A stretch of 64,000 bases of DNA from Stutzerimonas balearica DSM 6083. GTDB lineage: Bacteria > Pseudomonadota > Gammaproteobacteria > Pseudomonadales > Pseudomonadaceae. Under the pieces are notes generated by a model that was given only the letters and a program-made list of their open reading frames with translations, was not told the origin of the DNA and did no database searches. Both the position numbers and the translations under genes were made by a program. Every line of letters starts with the position of its first letter. Position 1 is the first letter of the stretch. Shown here piece after piece: positions 21,965 through 31,652 of this stretch. Location of the stretch: assembly GCF_000818015.1 (NCBI RefSeq), contig NZ_CP007511.1:3943501-4007500 (forward strand). Reading direction: 5' to 3'.

Positions 21965-22225
21965 TTACTCCTCAACCCCGAATTCCTTGTCCAGTTTGTT
22001 CAGCCGCCACGCGTAGTGGAAGATGATCAAAATGAACGTGATGATGGAACCTTGTTGAGCGAACCAGAAACCCAGATCCGTTCCCCCGACAGGGATGCCG
22101 GACAATAACGGACGCAAGAGGATCGCAAAGCCATAGGAGACCAGAGCCCAGACTACGAGGCTCCATGTTATGAGGCGTACGTTCGCCTTCCAGTATGCAG
22201 CAGCATTGTTTTTATCTTCGGCCAT
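21965..22225 (-). CDS. DUF4212 small subunit of the sodium:solute symporter
   Basis: An 86-residue protein with two hydrophobic helices (about 18-40 and 55-75): KNNAAAYWKANVRLITWSLVVWALVSYGFA and SIITFILIIFHYAWRLNKLDKEFGVEE. This is the DUF4212 family, found next to VC_2705-type symporters and annotated as their small subunit. The ATG at 22225 has GGAGA seven bases upstream; a longer frame starting at 22270 lacks such a site. It is the first gene of a two-gene operon with the symporter. Confidence 0.9.
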   Translation of the reverse strand: MAEDKNNAAAYWKANVRLITWSLVVWALVSYGFAILLRPLLSGIPVGGTDLGFWFAQQGSIITFILIIFHYAWRLNKLDKEFGVEE

Positions 22226-22856
22226 AGCCGTTCTCCGCCTTATTGTTATTCGCGAGTGGAGGAAGCCCACATCCTGAATCTAACAAAGGTGTACAAGGCA
22301 ACGAAACCCCCGACTTTAGTCTGACCAGAACCGCTCAAGAGCCCGGATTGCAGCGATAGAAAGGCTGCTCGGGCCCTGCGCCCTGTGCGGCCGGCCGACG
22401 ATGCAGGCAATTTGCCAAAAATGACGCGGCGGTCACGCCCAAATCCTCTTGCTAGCTGGCCCTGCCGCATCCGTTCGCCGGCCGTCCGCGCCAGCCGGCC
22501 AGCGAAGCGGCTGCCCTGCCCGGACGCGCCACCCTGTAAATCGGCATTGCATTCAATGGCGCCCTTAATTCTGGCTTAATTAAATAAAAATGATTGCCGG
22601 CCAGCACTGATCGATAAATAAAGCTCACCGACCCGAATATCGCCAACAAATAAATCATCCAACCAGAAGTGAATTAATTAACCAAGCCTGGATAGTTTTA
22701 GCGAAGTTCTATTACCGAAGCATTGCAGCCGCGGATAGCGAATACTTATCGACAAGTGTTGCTTTCAGTGCGCCAGATGGTCGGCGCAGCTACACGCAGC
22801 CGCACGCGCCGAGCTGGCGCGAGGCGGCTGCGTGCGAGGCGACGGATTCCGCGCGG
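22226..22856. other. 631-bp intergenic region, AT-rich in its middle part
   Basis: A long gene-free stretch upstream of the symporter operon. From about 22560 to 22760 it is distinctly AT-rich compared with the roughly two-thirds GC surroundings. It contains two copies of the octamer TTAATTAA (22576-22583 and 22674-22681) and an imperfect palindrome ACTTATCGACAAGT (22744-22757). No credible gene was found; a 68-codon minus frame starting at 22658 loses coding character after about 35 codons. It probably holds the regulatory region of the symporter operon. Confidence 0.6.
22402..22417 (-). promoter_or_regulatory. sigma-54-type promoter candidate for the symporter operon
   Basis: On the minus strand TGGCAAA-TTGC-CTGCA, with GG and GC exactly ten bases apart, compares well with TGGCACG-N4-TTGCA. 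It lies about 180 bp before the DUF4212 start, which leaves a long leader, so another promoter may lie nearer. Carboxylate uptake genes are often sigma-54- or CbrB-controlled in pseudomonads. Candidate only. Confidence 0.33.
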
Positions 22857-23395
22857 CTAGCAGCTGGGGCGGCCGGCCGTGTAGCGCTGCGCCGGATCGA
22901 CGGCGGCCTGCAGATCGCGAATGGTCTCGGCGCCGATCAGCAACGGGTAGTCGAAATGCGAGCGGTCGGTGAGGTTGACCTGTGCCTCACGCCGCTCGTC
23001 ACCGATGCACAGCTCGAGGCTCACCAACGGGCGCCTGGCCCTCGGCGGCTCACCAACGGGCGCCTGGCCCTCGGCGGCTCACCCTCGGCCGCGACACCGC
23101 CCTCCTCGACGCGCTGTTTGATCTCGCTGAAGCCGATCAGCGGGCGCTCGTACCAGGTGTCACCGGCGCCCTCCACGGCCAGGCGGAAACGCACCCAGGG
23201 CTGGCCGTCGCGCTCGAAGCGCTGGATATCGGTGGCCGAGAGCGAGGCGGTCATGGCGCCGGTGTCCATCTTCGCCGGCAGCACCTGGCTCAGCGGTTCG
23301 ACACGGATGTTTTCGTAGCGGCCGTAGAGACGCGGCTCTTCGGCCATGACCGGGGCGACAGACAAGAGGGCAGCGAAAGGCAATAGGCGAAGCAA
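22857..23395 (-). pseudogene. retropepsin-like (PF05618) periplasmic protein gene, frameshifted by a 29-bp tandem duplication
   Basis: The frame begins at TTG 23395 (GGGAGA upstream) or ATG 23437, with a signal peptide (LLRLLPFAALLSVAPVMA). It continues through LYGRYENIRVEPLSQVLPAKMDTGAMTASLSA, which carries the DTG aspartic-protease motif of the family misleadingly named ATP-dependent zinc protease. After ARRPLVS it shifts frame and stops (RRGPGARW). The rest of the family sequence, LELCIGDERREAQVNLTDRSHFDYPLLIGAETIR and onward to GRPSC, follows in another frame to a TAG at 22857. Removing one 29-bp repeat unit restores a 169-codon reading frame. It is therefore a very recent or reversible inactivation, unless it is a sequencing or assembly error. 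Confidence 0.85.
23019..23083. repeat. 29-bp tandem duplication (2.2 copies) inside the retropepsin-like gene
   Basis: Identical 29-bp units at 23019-23047 and 23048-23076 are followed by the first seven bases of a third copy (GCTCACC, 23077-23083). The 7-bp GCTCACC at both unit borders is the kind of short direct repeat that mediates slipped-strand duplication. The unit is not a multiple of three and breaks the frame. Confidence 0.95.
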
Positions 23396-23535
23396 AACGG
23401 GTCTCCCGTGAAAGCCAGTGATGCCTTTCGGATGCATGTTGCCGCGCAGGGTTCAGCCAAGCGCTTTACAGAATGTTTGCCGCAGGCCATTCCGACCGAC
23501 CTGTTAAACTGCGCCCTCCGCCCGGAATCCCTGCC

Positions 23536-24915
<1,380 letters not shown>

Positions 24916-25007
24916 GCCTGCAACTGTATGGCCGCATCCAGCGCCGACTGTGCATGGAGCGCGGCCCGCGCCGCCGCTAACGTGCCGGTTCGACAGAGGA
25001 GGCAGGC

Positions 25008-25901
25008 ATGAGCGAGCTGATGCAGGGTTCGCTGCGCATGAGCGCGGCAATGGTGTTGTCCGGGACCATCGGCTGGTTCGTCGTCGCCTCCGGCCAGCCG
25101 GTCGTCGATGTGGTGTTCTGGCGCTGCGTGCTCGGCGCCCCGGTGCTGCTGACCGTCTGCCTCGCCTTCGGCCTGCTGCGCGGCTACCTGACCTGGCGCC
25201 TGCTGGGGCTGGCGCTGCTCGGCGGCGTCGCCCTGGTGCTCAACTGGCTGCTGCTGTTCGCCGCCTACTCGCATGCATCCATCGCGATCGCCACGGCGGT
25301 CTACAACACGCAACCGTTCATGCTCGTCGCCCTCTCGGCGCTGCTGTTCGGCGAGCGGCTGACGCGCGACAAGTTCGGCTGGCTGCTGCTGGCCTTTGGC
25401 GGGGTACTGGCGATCGTCCAGGCCAAGCCCAGCGCCAGCTATCTGGGCGACCACTACCTGCTGGGCTTCGCCCTCGCGCTGGGCGCCGCCTTTTGCTACG
25501 CGCTGGTGGTGCTCATGACCAAGGCGATGCGCGGCGTGCCGCCGCATCTGATCGCGTTGATCCAGGTCGGGGTCGGCATGCTGATGCTGGCACCGTTCGC
25601 CAATCTCGCCGAGCTGCCCGGCGACCTGTACACCTGGAGCCTGCTCGGCACGCTGGGTGTAGTGCATACCGGCGTGGTCTTCATCCTCATGTACGGAGCG
25701 ATCCAGCGGCTGCCTACGCACATCACCGGCGCCCTCTCGTTCATCTATCCGGTCATGGCGATCCTCGTCGACCGTATCGCCTTCGGCCATCACCTGCAGC
25801 CTGCGCAACTGGCCGGAATCGCCGCGGTACTGCTGGCAGCGGCCGGCATGACCCTGGGCTGGACGCTGGTTCCACGCCGCAGGGCCGTGCCGACCGACTG
25901 A
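25008..25901 (+). CDS. EamA/DMT-family transporter
   Basis: A 297-residue, ten-helix inner-membrane protein with two EamA repeats (GTIGWFVVASGQPVVDVVFWRCVLGAP; second repeat TGALSFIYPVMAILVDRIAFG). GAGGAGGCAGGC precedes the ATG, an unusually strong ribosome site. It lies 92 bp after dbpA with no clear terminator between, and only three bases from the convergent PhoX-like gene. The substrate cannot be assigned. It is the third DMT gene in the window. Confidence 0.85.
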   Translation: MSELMQGSLRMSAAMVLSGTIGWFVVASGQPVVDVVFWRCVLGAPVLLTVCLAFGLLRGYLTWRLLGLALLGGVALVLNWLLLFAAYSHASIAIATAVYNTQPFMLVALSALLFGERLTRDKFGWLLLAFGGVLAIVQAKPSASYLGDHYLLGFALALGAAFCYALVVLMTKAMRGVPPHLIALIQVGVGMLMLAPFANLAELPGDLYTWSLLGTLGVVHTGVVFILMYGAIQRLPTHITGALSFIYPVMAILVDRIAFGHHLQPAQLAGIAAVLLAAAGMTLGWTLVPRRRAVPTD

Positions 25902-25904
25902 GCG

Positions 25905-27383
25905 TTACAGCGAACCGCGCTGCCACGGCCCCCAGATGGCAAAGGTGATGCCTGGCGTCTGACAGTTGACGAAGAGGAAACGACCGCTGGGGTCGAAGCA
26001 GGCCCCGGCGAACTCGCGATTGCGATAATCGCCGCCGGAGGCACGCTTGCCGGCCGCCGCCGCCTGAACATCGTCGAACACGATGTTGTTCTTGGCGAAG
26101 ATGTAGGCCTCGCCGTTGCGGGTCAGCCCGAGCAGACGTTCGCCGAAACCGAACTCGTCGTTGGCGCCGCCGCCGTCCTCGCACATCAGCACGCCGCCAC
26201 GCGGGCTGACCGTGATGTTGTCGGGGTTGTTGGCCACCTCCGGATCGCTGGAGGCGAACACGCAGGTCAGCCGGTCGCTGCGCAGATCGTGCATCCATAC
26301 CGCGCCGCGGCCATAGCCGGCGCGGCCCTGGCTGTCGACGCCGGCGCTGGTGTCGACGATGAACAGCCGCCCATCACTGTGCCAGATGCCTTCGCCGCGG
26401 CTCATGCGCAGCGCACCGGCGTTGTGCGCCTGGAAGAACGGCCCGCTGGCACCGGGCCGCGGATCCATGTCCGGGTCGGCAATGTCGACCCACTCGAGCT
26501 GATAGCTGTCGCCCGGGCGCGGGGTCAGCAGGTCGGCATTGGCCAGGTTGCGCACGCGGGCCGCCTGAAGCATGCCGCCGGCGGCCAGCGAGCCGGGTTG
26601 CTGGCTGGCGTTGGCCGGAATGAAGCGGTAATAGCCGGCCGCGTTGCGCGCATCCTCGGTCAGGTAGACGTAGCTGTTGCGCGGGTTCACCGCCACCGCC
26701 TCGTGGGCGAAACGTCCCATCTGCACGATCGGCTGGCCCGTGGTGAGCACCGGATCGGCGGTCACTTCGAACACGTAGCCGTGCCGCCGGCCACCGACGC
26801 CGCTGTAGTCAGCGGTGGTTTCCTCGCACGACAGCCAGGTGCCCCAGGGCGTCACGCCGCCGGCACAGTTGGTGCGCGTGCCGCCCAGGCTTGGCAGCGT
26901 GCGCACCTCATGCCCACGGCCAAGCGGGAAGTACAGGTTGGTGGTGCCACCGGCCGGGCGCTGTCCGTTGGCCAGGGTCACGCCGTCGTAGATGCCGTTG
27001 GCCTGGATCAGCTCGCCGGTGCCCGCCTCGTGATTGCGCACCAGGACGATTTCCGGCCCGTGGGCACCGCGACGCACACCAATGACGCCCATGCCGTCAT
27101 GGTAGCCGGGCACCGGCTGGCCGTTCTCCATCAGGTCGCCCGCCCAGGAAAAGGTCCGGTACTGGAAGCCCTCGGGCAGTTGCAGCAGTTCGAGCCCGGT
27201 GCTCTGGTCCTTGACCGGACGGATCGGGCCGTAGCTGCTGCGACGCAGGTGGCGCCCCTGGCCGCTGGCATGGCGCTGGGCGTAGGCGTCCAGTGCACCG
27301 AGAAAGGGCGTGCCGGCGACGGCGGCGGCGATCAGGCTGCCCTTGAGCAGGTTGCGGCGAGCGGGGTCATAATCACGAGTCAT
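25905..27383 (-). CDS. PhoX-family (DUF839) Tat-exported protein
   Basis: 492 residues from ATG 27383 (AAAGGAA upstream). The N-terminus has a twin-arginine signal (ARRNLLKGSLIAAAVAGTPFLGALDAYA), so it should be folded in the cytoplasm and exported. The body shows PhoX-type sequence: TNCAGGVTPWGTWLSCEETTADY, FAHEAVAVNPRNSYVYLTEDARNAAGYYRF, and NNPDNITVSPRGGVLMCEDGG. PhoX proteins are Ca2+/Fe3+ alkaline phosphatases, but this protein is shorter than classical PhoX (often over 600 residues), so phosphatase activity is not assured. No Pho-box-like element was recognised upstream. Confidence 0.85.
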   Translation of the reverse strand: MTRDYDPARRNLLKGSLIAAAVAGTPFLGALDAYAQRHASGQGRHLRRSSYGPIRPVKDQSTGLELLQLPEGFQYRTFSWAGDLMENGQPVPGYHDGMGVIGVRRGAHGPEIVLVRNHEAGTGELIQANGIYDGVTLANGQRPAGGTTNLYFPLGRGHEVRTLPSLGGTRTNCAGGVTPWGTWLSCEETTADYSGVGGRRHGYVFEVTADPVLTTGQPIVQMGRFAHEAVAVNPRNSYVYLTEDARNAAGYYRFIPANASQQPGSLAAGGMLQAARVRNLANADLLTPRPGDSYQLEWVDIADPDMDPRPGASGPFFQAHNAGALRMSRGEGIWHSDGRLFIVDTSAGVDSQGRAGYGRGAVWMHDLRSDRLTCVFASSDPEVANNPDNITVSPRGGVLMCEDGGGANDEFGFGERLLGLTRNGEAYIFAKNNIVFDDVQAAAAGKRASGGDYRNREFAGACFDPSGRFLFVNCQTPGITFAIWGPWQRGSL

Positions 27384-27564
27384 GCACGTATTCCTTTTGT
27401 AGGTGTGGTGGGAAGGCGCGCACGAGTAGAGCAAAGCCATTGCGGCACTCCGGTTACACCGCGGTGGCAGCCCGGTGATAAGGGACGAGCGGTCGGATAA
27501 GCTGTGCCGCAATCAACGCCGGGCCATGCGGCGCCGGCAACCGCAGACCAGAAAAGGCACCGAC

Positions 27565-29760
27565 ATGCCGACGCCTTCGATCCGCCACTCCCTGCGTCGC
27601 CTCTGGGCGCTGGAGAAGTTCGGCTACAGCCTGCGGGTGTTCATCGCCCTGGCCGGCAGCATGGCCCTGAGCTGGGGCCTGGACCGCCCGACGCTGGTGA
27701 TCCCCCTGTTTCTCGGCATCATCGCCAGCGCACTGGCCGAAACCGACGACAGCTGGCGCGGCCGGCTGATCGCCCTGCTGGTGACGCTCGCCTGCTTCAG
27801 CATCGCGGCGGTCTCCGTGCAGTTGCTGTTCCCCTACCCGCTGGCCTTTGTCGCCGGCCTGGCCGCCTCGGCGTTTGCCTTGGTGATGCTCGGCGCGCTC
27901 GGCGAGCGCTACGGCGCCATCGCCCAGGCCACGCTGATCCTGTCGATCTACAGCATGATCGCGGTGGATCAGCGCGACGGCGTGATCGAGGACTTCTGGC
28001 GCGACCCGCTGCTGCTGGTCGCCGGCGCCGCCTGGTACGGCGTGCTCTCGGTGCTGTGGAACCTGCTGTTCGCCCATCAGCCGGTACAGCAAAGCCTGGC
28101 CCGGTTGTATCGCGAGCTGGGGCGCTACATCCGGCTGAAGGCTGCGCTGTTCGAACCGGTGCGCCAGCTCGACGTCGAGCAGCGTCGCATCGAGCTCGCG
28201 CAGCAGAACGGCCGGGTGGTCGGCGCGCTCAACGCGGCCAAGGAAACCCTGCTGCACCGCATGGGCCAGGCACGCAGCGGCAGCCGGATCAGCCGCTACC
28301 TCAAGCTCTACTTTCTCGCCCAGGACCTGCATGAGCGGGTCAGCTCCTCGCACTACCCCTACCAGGCGCTCGCCGAGGCCTTCTTCCACAGCGACGTGCT
28401 GTTCCGCTGCCAACGCCTGCTGCGCCTGCAGGCCAGCGCCTGCCAGGCCCTGGCCGAGGCGATCCAGCTGCGCCAGCCGTTCGTCTACGACGAGCAGAAC
28501 ACCCAGGCGCTGGCCGACCTGCAGGCCTCGCTCGAACACTTGCGCGAGCAGAACAACCCGGCCTGGCGCGGGCTGCTGCGTTCGCTGCGCGCGCTATCGG
28601 GCAACCTCGGCGCCCTGCAAAGCCGCCTGGCCAGCGCCAGCAACCCCGACGCGCTGGCTGGCGAACAGGACAGCTCGCTGTTCGATCGCGAGCCACAGTC
28701 GCTCGGCGATGCACTCGGGCGTATCCGCCTGCAGCTGACCCCCACCTCGCTGCTGTTCCGCCACGCGCTGCGCATGGCGCTGGCACTGGTCTGCGGCTAT
28801 GCGGTGCTGCACGCGATCCACCCGGAACAGGGCTACTGGGTACTGCTGACCACCCTGTTCGTCTGCCAGCCGAACTACGGCGCCACACGGACCAAGCTGG
28901 TGCAGCGCATCGGCGGCACGGTGCTCGGCCTGGTTGCCGGCTGGGCATTGTTCGACCTGTTCCCCTGGCCGGCACTGCAGGCACTGTTCGCGGTGATCGC
29001 CGGCGTGGTGTTCTTCGCCACACGCAGCAGCCGCTACGCACTGGCCACCGCCGCGATCACGCTGATGGTGCTGTTCTGCTTCAACCAGGTCGGTGACGGC
29101 TACGGGCTGATCTGGCCGCGCCTGTTCGATACCTTGCTCGGCAGCCTTATCGCCGCCGCCGCCGTGTTTCTCGTGCTGCCGGACTGGCAGGGCCGCCGGC
29201 TCAACCAGGTGGTCGCCAATACGCTGAGCTGCAGCAGCGAGTACCTGCGCCAGATCATGCGCCAGTACGACAGCGGCAAGCGCGACGACCTCGCCTACCG
29301 CCTGGCCCGACGCGATGCGCACAACGCCGATGCGGCGCTGTCGACCACCCTGTCGAACATGCTTCTGGAGCCCGGTCACTTCCGCAAGGATGCCGAGACC
29401 GGCTTTCGTTTCCTGGTGCTCTCGCACACCCTGCTCAACTACCTCTCGGCGCTCGGTGCGCACCGCGAAACCCTGCCGGACGACGCCAGCGACGCCTTGC
29501 TCGACGAGGCCAGCGCCCGGCTGAGCGCGGCGCTCGACGAAATCGCCACGGCACTGCGTGATAACCGCCCGGTGGCCCTCCACGAGGAGGCCGAGCAAGC
29601 CCTGGCCGAACGCCTGGAGCAGTTGCCGGAGGAGATCGACGACGCTCACCGCCTGGTGCAGACCCAACTCGGCTTGATCTGTCGGCAACTGGCAGCACTG
29701 CGTAGCATGGCCGCACACCTGATCCGCCAGCGCACCGCCGAGCCGCACGCGCAGCCGTGA
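27565..29760 (+). CDS. FUSC/YccS-family inner-membrane protein
   Basis: 731 residues from ATG 27565 (AAAGG eight bases upstream). An N-terminal block of about six helices (up to about 180) is followed by a cytoplasmic helical region of about 200 residues. A second membrane block (about 400-535, with HPEQGYWVLLTTLFVCQPNYGATR and GTVLGLVAGW) and a C-terminal helical tail complete the FUSC/YccS layout. Family members are proposed aromatic-carboxylate or general efflux components (AaeB-like); function is mostly undetermined. It is divergent from the PhoX-like gene and 56 bp upstream of the HI0933-type flavoprotein gene. Confidence 0.87.
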   Translation: MPTPSIRHSLRRLWALEKFGYSLRVFIALAGSMALSWGLDRPTLVIPLFLGIIASALAETDDSWRGRLIALLVTLACFSIAAVSVQLLFPYPLAFVAGLAASAFALVMLGALGERYGAIAQATLILSIYSMIAVDQRDGVIEDFWRDPLLLVAGAAWYGVLSVLWNLLFAHQPVQQSLARLYRELGRYIRLKAALFEPVRQLDVEQRRIELAQQNGRVVGALNAAKETLLHRMGQARSGSRISRYLKLYFLAQDLHERVSSSHYPYQALAEAFFHSDVLFRCQRLLRLQASACQALAEAIQLRQPFVYDEQNTQALADLQASLEHLREQNNPAWRGLLRSLRALSGNLGALQSRLASASNPDALAGEQDSSLFDREPQSLGDALGRIRLQLTPTSLLFRHALRMALALVCGYAVLHAIHPEQGYWVLLTTLFVCQPNYGATRTKLVQRIGGTVLGLVAGWALFDLFPWPALQALFAVIAGVVFFATRSSRYALATAAITLMVLFCFNQVGDGYGLIWPRLFDTLLGSLIAAAAVFLVLPDWQGRRLNQVVANTLSCSSEYLRQIMRQYDSGKRDDLAYRLARRDAHNADAALSTTLSNMLLEPGHFRKDAETGFRFLVLSHTLLNYLSALGAHRETLPDDASDALLDEASARLSAALDEIATALRDNRPVALHEEAEQALAERLEQLPEEIDDAHRLVQTQLGLICRQLAALRSMAAHLIRQRTAEPHAQP

Positions 29761-29816
29761 GCTCGCACAACGGGTAAGATGCGCGCCCGCAACCGCTGTG
29801 AACGAAGAGGTACGAG

Positions 29817-30998
29817 GTGCTGACGACCGAGGTGATCATCATCGGGGCCGGAGCAGCCGGCTTGATGTGCGCCGCCACCGCCGCGGCGCGCGGCCGACAG
29901 GTGCTGCTGCTCGACCACGCCAACAAGGCCGGCAAGAAGATCCTCATGTCCGGTGGCGGGCGCTGCAACTTCACCAACCTGTACACCGAGCCGGCCAACT
30001 TCCTCTCCGGCAACCCGCATTTCTGCAAGTCGGCGCTGGCACGCTACACCCAATGGGACTTCATCGAACTGGTCGCGCGCCATGGCGTGCCCTACCACGA
30101 GAAAAGGCTCGGCCAGTTGTTCTGCGACCACAAGTCCAGCGACATCCTCGCCATGCTGCTCGCGGAGTGCACCGAGACCGGCGTGGAGTTGCGTCTGGAT
30201 ACGAGCGTGCAGGCGATCGAGCGCGTCGAGGGCGGCTATCGGCTACAGACCAGTGCCGGTGCTGCGCACTGCCAATCCTTGGTAATCGCCACCGGCGGCC
30301 TGTCGATCCCCACGCTTGGCGCCACCGGCTTCGGCTATCAGGTGGCACGCCAGTTCGGCCACACCGTGCTGCCGACCCGCGCCGGCCTGGTGCCCTTCAC
30401 TGTCACCGACCCGGCGCTCAAGGCGCTGTGCAGCGAGCTGTCCGGTACTTCGGTTGACTGCGTGGTGAGCTGCAACGGGCAGAGCTTTCGGGAAAACCTG
30501 CTGTTCACCCACCGCGGCCTGAGCGGGCCGGCCATGCTGCAGATCTCGTCCTACTGGCAGCCGGGTGACGAACTGGTCATCGACCTGCTGCCAGGGCTCG
30601 ACGCCCTCGGCTGGCTACAGGAACAGGCCCTCGCCCGCCCGAATATCGAGCTCAAGACACTGCTGGCCGACGTATTCACGCGCAAGTTGGCGGTGCTGCT
30701 GTGCGACAGCTGGTTCGCATCGCGCGCACTCAAGCAATACGCGCCGGCAGAGCTGCGCGAGGTGGCCGAGCGGCTGGGCAGCTGGCGGCTGGTGCCCGCC
30801 GGCACCGAAGGCTATCGCACCGCCGAGGTCACGCTTGGCGGGGTGGACACGCGCGAGGTGTCGTCGAAAACCATGGAATCGCAGAAGTCGCCGGGGCTGT
30901 ACTTCATCGGCGAAGTGCTCGACGTGACCGGCCAGCTCGGTGGCTTCAACTTCCAGTGGGCCTGGGCTTCCGGGCATGCCGCCGGCGAGGTGGTCTGA
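29817..30998 (+). CDS. HI0933/YhiN-family FAD-dependent oxidoreductase
   Basis: 393 residues from a GTG start (GAAGAGG upstream). The Rossmann dinucleotide motif VIIIGAGAAGLMCA is at the N-terminus, then KKILMSGGGRCNFTN, the family hallmark. ATGGLSIPTLGATGFGY lies near 160, and the C-terminal FAD-contact region VTLGGVDTREVSSKTMES ends in FIGEVLDVTGQLGGFNFQWAWASGHAAG. This is the YhiN/HI0933-like family, a soluble flavoprotein with no established substrate. It is probably cotranscribed with the FUSC gene. Two short lipoprotein genes are convergent. Confidence 0.92.
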   Translation: MLTTEVIIIGAGAAGLMCAATAAARGRQVLLLDHANKAGKKILMSGGGRCNFTNLYTEPANFLSGNPHFCKSALARYTQWDFIELVARHGVPYHEKRLGQLFCDHKSSDILAMLLAECTETGVELRLDTSVQAIERVEGGYRLQTSAGAAHCQSLVIATGGLSIPTLGATGFGYQVARQFGHTVLPTRAGLVPFTVTDPALKALCSELSGTSVDCVVSCNGQSFRENLLFTHRGLSGPAMLQISSYWQPGDELVIDLLPGLDALGWLQEQALARPNIELKTLLADVFTRKLAVLLCDSWFASRALKQYAPAELREVAERLGSWRLVPAGTEGYRTAEVTLGGVDTREVSSKTMESQKSPGLYFIGEVLDVTGQLGGFNFQWAWASGHAAGEVV

Positions 30999-31004
30999 AC
31001 CGGC

Positions 31005-31196
31005 TCAGTCGTCGCCGGTAGTGCCGGTGGCCGGCGGCACGAGCTTGTTCGGGCCGGCTGGTTCGGCTGCCGTGTCGTGATATTCCTGCGAGTTCTGCTC
31101 GTAATTGTCGATCGAGGAATCCTTCTCCTCTTCCGGCGAGCAGGCGACGAGCAGTGCGCCGACGGCGCCGCAGAGCAGTAGCTGGACGGGCTTCAT
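31005..31196 (-). CDS. small lipoprotein, 63 residues
   Basis: A short signal sequence ends in a lipobox (LLVAC, Cys19). The mature part of about 45 residues is acidic and polar (SPEEEKDSSIDNYEQNSQEYHDT), with a Pro/Thr-rich tail. There is no known domain. It lies next to another small lipoprotein gene on the same strand. Good confidence that it is a lipoprotein; function unknown. Confidence 0.75.
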   Translation of the reverse strand: MKPVQLLLCGAVGALLVACSPEEEKDSSIDNYEQNSQEYHDTAAEPAGPNKLVPPATGTTGDD

Positions 31197-31222
31197 GGGA
31201 CGCTCCTGGGAGTGAAAGACAT

Positions 31223-31246
31223 GCGGCCGCGAAAGCTCGCGGCCGC
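31223..31246. other. perfect hairpin between two lipoprotein genes
   Basis: GCGGCCGCG-aaagct-CGCGGCCGC, a nine-base perfect stem between the 101- and 63-residue lipoprotein genes. No T tract follows on either strand, so it is not a classical terminator; it may stabilise the mRNA or attenuate transcription. Confidence 0.5.
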
Positions 31247-31259
31247 GTCGGCGCCCGTC

Positions 31260-31565
31260 TTACTGGCTGCTGCCAGTTCCGGTGCCAGTGCCGGTCGGCG
31301 GGTTGGTGGTGCCGGTGCCGCTCGGGTCGGCGGTGCCACCGGTGGTGCCGGAGCCGGTGGTGCTGTCGGACGGCATGCTGTTGGTGCCAGTGCCCGTGCC
31401 GGTGGTGCCGGTACCGGTGGCCGGCGTGCTGGTTTCCGGAGCGGGAGCCGGAGTGGCGGGCTGTTCAGTCGTAGCCGGCGGCGGGGTCGGCTCGCGTTCC
31501 TCTTCCTGGCCACAGCCAACCAGCACCAAGCCGAGCAGCGGCGGCAGCAAATAAGTCAGACGCAT
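31260..31565 (-). CDS. lipoprotein with Thr/Gly/Pro low-complexity tail
   Basis: 101 residues. A signal sequence ends in a lipobox (LVLVGC, Cys18). The remainder is low-complexity: a Glu/Pro/Thr/Ala segment, then Thr-Gly repeats (TGTGTTGTGTGTN; TGTGTGTGSSQ). The coding DNA consists of GGTGCC- and GGTACC-like short repeats, which are prone to length variation. This resembles flexible, surface-exposed linkers rather than a folded domain. The adjacent 63-residue lipoprotein gene lies 63 bp downstream on the same strand. Function unknown. Confidence 0.75.
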   Translation of the reverse strand: MRLTYLLPPLLGLVLVGCGQEEEREPTPPPATTEQPATPAPAPETSTPATGTGTTGTGTGTNSMPSDSTTGSGTTGGTADPSGTGTTNPPTGTGTGTGSSQ

Positions 31566-31652
31566 CGTTAACCTCCTTCGGGTGAACCGGCGCGGTAGCC
31601 GGCAATACCTGGATCCTATGATCCACGGGGAGGTAGACCGATAAACCGCCGG

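Noticed and set aside
20136..22016. A 626-codon plus-strand frame over the symporter gene
   Set aside because: It is rich in Asp/His/Gly/Gln with no motif and lies antisense to a certain transporter gene.
22452..22658. A 68-codon minus-strand frame beginning MIYLLAIFGSVSFIYRSVLAG
   Set aside because: The hydrophobic start looked like a small membrane protein, but there is no ribosome site, the second half is Arg/Ala/Gly junk, and it starts within AT-rich intergenic DNA.
23473..23535. Upstream ATG for dbpA
   Set aside because: The 21 added residues have no family counterpart; the GTG at 23536 gives the normal length.
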